A stretch of 64,000 bases of DNA from Pengzhenrongella sicca. Lineage in GTDB: Bacteria; Actinomycetota; Actinomycetes; Actinomycetales; Cellulomonadaceae. Below are positions 60,338 to 64,000 of the stretch, one piece after another. The stretch spans positions 1,426,001-1,490,000 of the forward strand of contig NZ_CP071868.1 of the NCBI RefSeq assembly GCF_017569225.1. The letters are read 5' to 3'. The first letter of the stretch is position 1; each line of letters opens with the position of its first letter. Below the pieces are notes generated by a model that was given only the letters and a program-made list of their open reading frames with translations, ran no database searches and was not told the origin of the DNA. The position numbers and the translations under genes were made by a program.

Positions 60338-60389
60338 TTGACGGTGGAGCGAAGTGGAGTACGGTGGGGCCAATTGGTGAGGCGTGGCG
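60338..60389 (+). promoter_or_regulatory. mraZ promoter with five-repeat MraZ operator
   Basis: TTGACG (-35, 60338-60343), 16-nt spacer, TACGGT (-10, 60360-60365). TGG triplets begin at 60345, 60355, 60365, 60375 and 60385, exactly 10 bp apart, mostly as GTGGNG. This is the known MraZ-box design (direct repeats spaced one helical turn) and covers the core promoter, so MraZ should repress its own operon. Confidence 0.85.
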
Positions 60390-60410
60390 GCGAGGGGAGA
60401 TCGGCTTTCG

Positions 60411-60875
60411 ATGAGCGATCTCTTCGGCGGCGGCCACGCGGTCTTCCTGGGCACCTACACGCCCCGGCTCGATGACAAGGGGCGGCTGATCCTGCCCGCC
60501 AAGTTCCGAGGTCAGCTCGCCGGGGGCCTGGTCATGACCCGCGGGCAGGAGCACTGCCTGTTCTTGCTGCCGATCGAGGAGTTTCGCCGGATGCACGACG
60601 AGATCCGGCAGGCGCCCGTGACGAGCAAGCAGGCCCGCGACTACCTGCGTGTCTTCCTCTCGGGCGCCAGTGATGAGGTTCCCGACAAGCAGGGGCGCAT
60701 CTCGATCCCGCCGATCCTGCGCACCTACGCGGGGTTGGACCGTGAGGTCGCGGTCATCGGCGCCGGCAGCCGGGTTGAGATCTGGGACCTGGCCGCGTGG
60801 GAGACCTACCTCGCCGACCAGGAGGAGGGCTACGCCGACACCGCCCAGGAGGTCCTGCCGCACGGCCCGTTCTGA
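60411..60875 (+). CDS. mraZ: Transcriptional regulator MraZ
   Basis: DNA-binding regulator of the division and cell-wall (dcw) cluster, acting as a ring of two-domain subunits. The 154-residue protein has both AbrB-like repeats with their DxxGR signatures: [15 protein letters not shown] (residues 19-33) and [15 protein letters not shown] (near 90). ATG 60411 starts [25 protein letters not shown], with GAGGGGAGA 10-18 nt upstream. Five phased repeats over the promoter are its likely target. Confidence 0.96.
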   Translation: MSDLFGGGHAVFLGTYTPRLDDKGRLILPAKFRGQLAGGLVMTRGQEHCLFLLPIEEFRRMHDEIRQAPVTSKQARDYLRVFLSGASDEVPDKQGRISIPPILRTYAGLDREVAVIGAGSRVEIWDLAAWETYLADQEEGYADTAQEVLPHGPF

Positions 60876-61025
60876 ACCGCTCGACGCACCGACAGCGCAC
60901 CACCCCGCGCCGTCCGATGAGGTCTCCTCCCGCCCACGCTGGCGCACTTCCCCGGTGCCAGAAGGTCGGTGGGGAACCTGGTCGGACGGCACGCCAGCAC
61001 ACCGCCCCGCACCTCAGCACCTCGA

Positions 61026-61055
61026 CACCCCAACACCCCAACACCCCAACACCCT
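61026..61055. repeat. 8-bp CACCCCAA tandem repeat before rsmH
   Basis: Three perfect copies of CACCCCAA and a partial fourth end 2 bp before the AAGGAG of rsmH. The surrounding 192-bp gap after mraZ is C-rich (CAGCAC/CCTCGACA) with no gene. Confidence 0.8.
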
Positions 61056-61067
61056 TGAAGGAGATCG

Positions 61068-62063
61068 ATGACCGAGTCGCGCGACACGGCAGACCGGCAC
61101 ACGCCGGTCATGCTCGCGCGCTGTCTCGAGCTCCTCGCGCCCGCGCTCGAGGTGCCTGGTGCCGTGCTGGTCGACTCGACGCTCGGCATGGGCGGGCACA
61201 CCGAGGCCGTGCTCCGCGCCTTCCCGCGCGTGCGCGTCGTCGGCCTCGATCGCGACCCGCAGGCGCTCGAGCTCGCTGGCCGGCGCCTCGCCCCGTTCGG
61301 TGACCGCTTCACCGGCGTGCACGCCGTCTACGACGACATCGCCGACGTCGTGCACACGCGGCTCGGACTCGGTTCGGTGCAGGCGGTCCTGATGGACCTC
61401 GGGGTGTCCTCGCTGCAGCTCGACGAGGTGGAGCGCGGTTTCTCCTACGCCCAGGACGCGCCGCTGGACATGCGCATGGACCCGACGACCGGGCCGACGG
61501 CAGCCGACGTCGTCAACACCTACGACGAGCGCGAGCTGGTCCGCATCCTGCGCGAGTACGGCGAGGAGCGGTACGCCCAGCGCATCGCGCGCAACATCGT
61601 CGCGTTCCGCGAGCGGGTGCCGATGACCCGGACGGGCGAGCTCGTGCAGATCCTGCGCGCGAGCATCCCCGCCGCGACCCGCAAGACCGGCGGCCACCCC
61701 GGCAAGCGCACGTTCCAGGCCCTGCGCATCGAGGTGAACCGCGAGCTCGAGTCGCTCGAGCGCGCCCTGCCCGCCTCGATCGAGGTGCTGGCCGTCGGCG
61801 GCCGGATCGTCGTGGAGGCCTACCAGTCGCTCGAGGACCGCCTCGTCAAGCGCGCGTTCGCCCGCGGCGCGACGTCGAGCGCGCCCGTCGACCTGCCGGT
61901 CGAACCGGAGACCCACAAGCCGTACCTGCGGCTCGTCACGCGCGGCGCCGAGGAGGCCGGCGCGGCCGAGCTCGAGTCCAACCCGCGCTCGCAGTCGGTC
62001 CGCCTGCGGGCGGCCGAACGGCTGCGACCGACGCCGGTGCACATGCGGCGGCGAGAGCCGTGA
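61068..62063 (+). CDS. rsmH: 16S rRNA (cytosine-1402-N4)-methyltransferase RsmH
   Basis: SAM-dependent methylation of C1402 in 16S rRNA. The 331-residue protein has [13 protein letters not shown], the SAM motif [42 protein letters not shown], and [22 protein letters not shown], all diagnostic. AAGGAG lies 5-10 nt before ATG 61068. It is the second gene of the dcw cluster; its stop overlaps the ftsL GTG (GTGA). Confidence 0.97.
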   Translation: MTESRDTADRHTPVMLARCLELLAPALEVPGAVLVDSTLGMGGHTEAVLRAFPRVRVVGLDRDPQALELAGRRLAPFGDRFTGVHAVYDDIADVVHTRLGLGSVQAVLMDLGVSSLQLDEVERGFSYAQDAPLDMRMDPTTGPTAADVVNTYDERELVRILREYGEERYAQRIARNIVAFRERVPMTRTGELVQILRASIPAATRKTGGHPGKRTFQALRIEVNRELESLERALPASIEVLAVGGRIVVEAYQSLEDRLVKRAFARGATSSAPVDLPVEPETHKPYLRLVTRGAEEAGAAELESNPRSQSVRLRAAERLRPTPVHMRRREP

Positions 62064-62482
62064 GCCCGCAGCCCCAGCCGCAGTCCTTCGCGCCCGCGCC
62101 GCGCCCCGCCGCCGCGCCCGGGCGCACGCGCGCGCCCGCCCCGCGCCTGCGCCTCGTGCGGGCGCCCCAGTCGACCCGCACTCGCGCGCCGTTCGTCATC
62201 GTCTGCATCGCGATCCTCGTCGGCGCGCTGCTCGGCGCGCTTGTGCTGAACACCACCATGGCGCGCGGCTCGTACGAGGCGCACGACCTGCAGATCGAGC
62301 TTGCGACCCTGGCGCGCACCGAGCAAGGGCTGAGCACGCAGCTGCTCGCGCACAAGGCGCCGGGCCAGCTCGCGGCGTCGGCACGGGCTCTGGGCATGGT
62401 CCCGGCGCCAGAGCTCGCGTTCCTGCGGCTGTCCGACGGCGCGATCCTCGGCTCGCCGACGCCGGCGGGACCGGCGGGATGA
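62060..62482 (+). CDS. ftsL: Cell division protein FtsL-like
   Basis: Small bitopic division protein of 140 residues linking FtsQ/FtsB to FtsI-FtsW. A Pro/Arg-rich cytoplasmic start (1-43), one transmembrane helix (about 44-65: [19 protein letters not shown]), then a coiled coil ([24 protein letters not shown]) and a short tail. FtsL proteins diverge strongly, so identity rests on architecture and position between rsmH and ftsI. GTG 62060 overlaps the rsmH stop; its stop overlaps the ftsI ATG. Confidence 0.88.
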   Translation: MSPQPQPQSFAPAPRPAAAPGRTRAPAPRLRLVRAPQSTRTRAPFVIVCIAILVGALLGALVLNTTMARGSYEAHDLQIELATLARTEQGLSTQLLAHKAPGQLAASARALGMVPAPELAFLRLSDGAILGSPTPAGPAG

Positions 62483-64000
62483 CCGCGCGCTCCTCCGGCG
62501 GACCGCGGCAGCCCGCCAACAAGCAGCCCGCCAACAAGCAGCCCGCCAACAAGCAGCCCGCCGGCACACGGCCGGCCAACCGGCAGCCAGCGGCGCGCCC
62601 CGCGCGGCAGGCCACGTCGGCGAGCCGGCAGGGACGCCGGCACACCGCGATGACGGTCGTCGTGCTCGTCGTGCTGACGATCTTCGCCGGCCGGCTCGTG
62701 TACGTGCAGGGGCTGCGGGGCGAGGCGGTCGCCGCGGAGGCGCTCGACGAGCGCATGAGCACGGCGAAGCTGACCGCCGACCGGGGCGAGATCACCGACG
62801 CGAACGGCGAGGTGCTCGCGACCTCCGTCGAGCGGTACACGCTGTGGGTCAATCAGGTCGACATCGCGGCGTGGAAGCGGACCTCCGGCGGCAAGGTCGT
62901 CTCTGCGGGGGCCGCGGGTGCGGCGGCCGAGCTCGCGCCGCTGCTCGAGCTCGACGCCGCCGCGCTCGGCGCCCAGCTCGTCGGCGAGAAGTCCTACCTC
63001 GTGCTCAAGCGCGACGTCCTGCCCGAGGTCTGGCGCGCGGTGCGCGAGCTCGGGATCGCCGGGGTCAACGCCGACCGGGTGCCGGAGCGCGTCTACCCCG
63101 CGGGCAACGTCGGCGGCAACATCATCGGCTGGGTCGACAACGACGGCATCGGCCAGGAGGGCCTCGAGCGCGCCCTGAACGACTCGCTCACGGGTACCGA
63201 CGGGTCGTCCCGGTGGGAGCGCGGGCTCGGCGGCCAGCAGATCCCCGGCGGCAAGCAGGAGACGACCCCCGCCGTCGCGGGCGAGGACGTCCAGCTGACG
63301 ATCCTGCGCGACCTGCAGTGGAAGGCGCAGGACGCGCTCGACAAGGCGGTCGCCGACACCGGCGCCGACTCCGCCTCGCTGATCGTGACCCACATCCCGA
63401 CGGGCGAGATCCTCGCGCTCGCCGACTCCGGCGCCGTCGACCCCAACGACCCGGGCGCGACCGAGGCCGACTCGCGCATCTCGCGCGCGCTGTCCAACGT
63501 GTTCGAGCCCGGCTCGACCGCGAAGGTCATCACGATGGCCGCGGCGATCGAGACGGGCGTCGCGGCCCCGCTCGACCAGTGGCAGGTGCCTTACCAGTAC
63601 ACGACCGAGAACAACCAGACCTTCAAGGACTCGCACGAGCACGACCTGTTGAACCTGACCACGGCGGGCGTGCTCGCCGAGTCGTCCAACACCGGCACCG
63701 TGATGATCGGCCAGAACATCCCGCAGCAGGTGCGCTACGACTACCTCGCGAAGTTCGGCTTCGGCAAACGCACGGGGATCGAGCTGCCGGGGGAGTCGGC
63801 CGGGATCCTGCACCCCGCGGACGAGTGGGACGGGCGCACCAAGTACGCCGTCCTGTTCGGCCAGGGGCTGTCCGTCACCGCCCTCCAGGCGACCCAGGCC
63901 TTCGCGATCATCGGCGGGGGTGGGGTGGCCATGACGCCGCACATCATCAAGGGCCGCACGGGCGCCGACGGCGTCTACACCCCGACGCCCATCGCCGCCG
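62479..64000 (+). CDS. ftsI: Peptidoglycan transpeptidase FtsI/PBP2-like, 3' end outside window
   Basis: Septal class B penicillin-binding protein cross-linking new peptidoglycan. The 507 visible residues show a basic disordered start containing QPANK repeats, one transmembrane helix (about 58-78), the PBP dimer domain (DRGEITDANGEVLATS...RVYPAGNVGGNIIGWV), and the transpeptidase domain with catalytic S346 (FEPGSTAK) and SxN motif S402-S403-N404 (ESSNTG). The KTG motif lies beyond the window. ATG 62479 overlaps the ftsL stop (ATGA). Confidence 0.95.
   Translation, partial: MTARSSGGPRQPANKQPANKQPANKQPAGTRPANRQPAARPARQATSASRQGRRHTAMTVVVLVVLTIFAGRLVYVQGLRGEAVAAEALDERMSTAKLTADRGEITDANGEVLATSVERYTLWVNQVDIAAWKRTSGGKVVSAGAAGAAAELAPLLELDAAALGAQLVGEKSYLVLKRDVLPEVWRAVRELGIAGVNADRVPERVYPAGNVGGNIIGWVDNDGIGQEGLERALNDSLTGTDGSSRWERGLGGQQIPGGKQETTPAVAGEDVQLTILRDLQWKAQDALDKAVADTGADSASLIVTHIPTGEILALADSGAVDPNDPGATEADSRISRALSNVFEPGSTAKVITMAAAIETGVAAPLDQWQVPYQYTTENNQTFKDSHEHDLLNLTTAGVLAESSNTGTVMIGQNIPQQVRYDYLAKFGFGKRTGIELPGESAGILHPADEWDGRTKYAVLFGQGLSVTALQATQAFAIIGGGGVAMTPHIIKGRTGADGVYTPTPIAA
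62509..62562 (+). repeat. 15-bp in-frame repeat in ftsI (QPANK)
   Basis: Three perfect copies of CAGCCCGCCAACAAG and a partial fourth encode QPANK pentapeptides in the cytoplasmic tail of FtsI. Perfect identity at the DNA level points to recent expansion; the unit keeps the frame. Confidence 0.9.

Larger units (their letters stand above)
59986..60410. other. 425-bp gene-free divergent region between moxR and mraZ
   Basis: No convincing gene: the open frames here are extremely Arg/Pro-rich and start or end inside control elements. On the minus strand a TAGGCT -10 (60027-60032) lies about 40 bp before moxR, with a TGGAG cluster further up (60081-60116). The middle (60120-60270) is a GC-only low-complexity stretch. 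The mraZ promoter and operator occupy 60338-60389. Confidence 0.8.

Overview
The window is a 64-kb piece of chromosome from a very GC-rich actinobacterium. Gene order and protein types (ftsK-pgsA-cinA-clgR, recA-recX-rny, miaB-miaA-dapF-hflX, lexA/LysM/nrdR, dinB-DUF3040, mraZ-rsmH-ftsL-ftsI) fit Micrococcales, most like Cellulomonas or a close relative. This is inferred from synteny and codon style; no rRNA gene is present to confirm it. The window is almost entirely housekeeping: I see no prophage, transposase, CRISPR array, tRNA or rRNA.

Layout. (1) 1-4.3 kb: ftsK (5' end outside the window), pgsA, cinA/pncC, clgR, then on the minus strand the Lhr helicase (4.4-9.4 kb) with the Nei2 glycosylase. 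(2) 9.5-14.4 kb: DUF3046, a membrane phosphodiesterase-like protein, an MBL-fold hydrolase, a TetR regulator and an alpha/beta hydrolase, with several intergenic repeats. (3) 14.4-17.9 kb: recA (LexA box), recX, RNase Y. (4) 17.8-21.2 kb, minus strand: a complete glutamate/polar amino-acid ABC importer (gluABCD). (5) 21.3-32 kb: miaB, two YbjN proteins, a class III extradiol-like protein, miaA, dapF, a thioredoxin, an RsmC-like methyltransferase, hflX, dinG. (6) 32-34.6 kb: L-lactate dehydrogenase and an M16-type peptidase fused to a PH-like tail. (7) 34.6-39.8 kb: a ferric-siderophore ABC importer, a divergent siderophore-interacting reductase and a cysteine-rich DUF1540 protein, with two IdeR/DtxR-type boxes. 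(8) 39.8-42.6 kb: lexA, an SOS LysM protein, nrdR and a small UvrD-tail-like protein. (9) 42.6-52.9 kb: acyl-CoA ligase, aldo/keto reductase, HAD phosphatase, DUF5302, serA, a HelD/HelR RNA-polymerase recycling ATPase, PAC2 protein, cold-shock protein, spermidine-synthase-like protein. (10) 53-55.4 kb: an SOS-controlled HEPN protein, dinB and DUF3040. (11) 55.5-64 kb: tgpA-DUF58-moxR (minus) divergent from the division cluster mraZ-rsmH-ftsL-ftsI, the last cut by the window end.

Regulation is unusually readable. Four LexA boxes mark recA, lexA, the LysM gene and the HEPN-dinB unit. Two IdeR-like boxes control the siderophore locus. MraZ repeats phased at exactly 10 bp overlie the mraZ promoter, and a second TGGAG cluster faces the divergent moxR operon. 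Many genes have a TANNNT hexamer 6-7 nt before the start codon and no Shine-Dalgarno sequence, the signature of leaderless transcripts.

I found no clearly unprecedented multi-gene system. The best candidates for new biology are the SOS-linked HEPN protein, possible MraZ control of moxR-DUF58-tgpA, the M16/PH fusion, the stand-alone UvrD-tail protein, and several palindromic or GACGTC-containing intergenic repeats.
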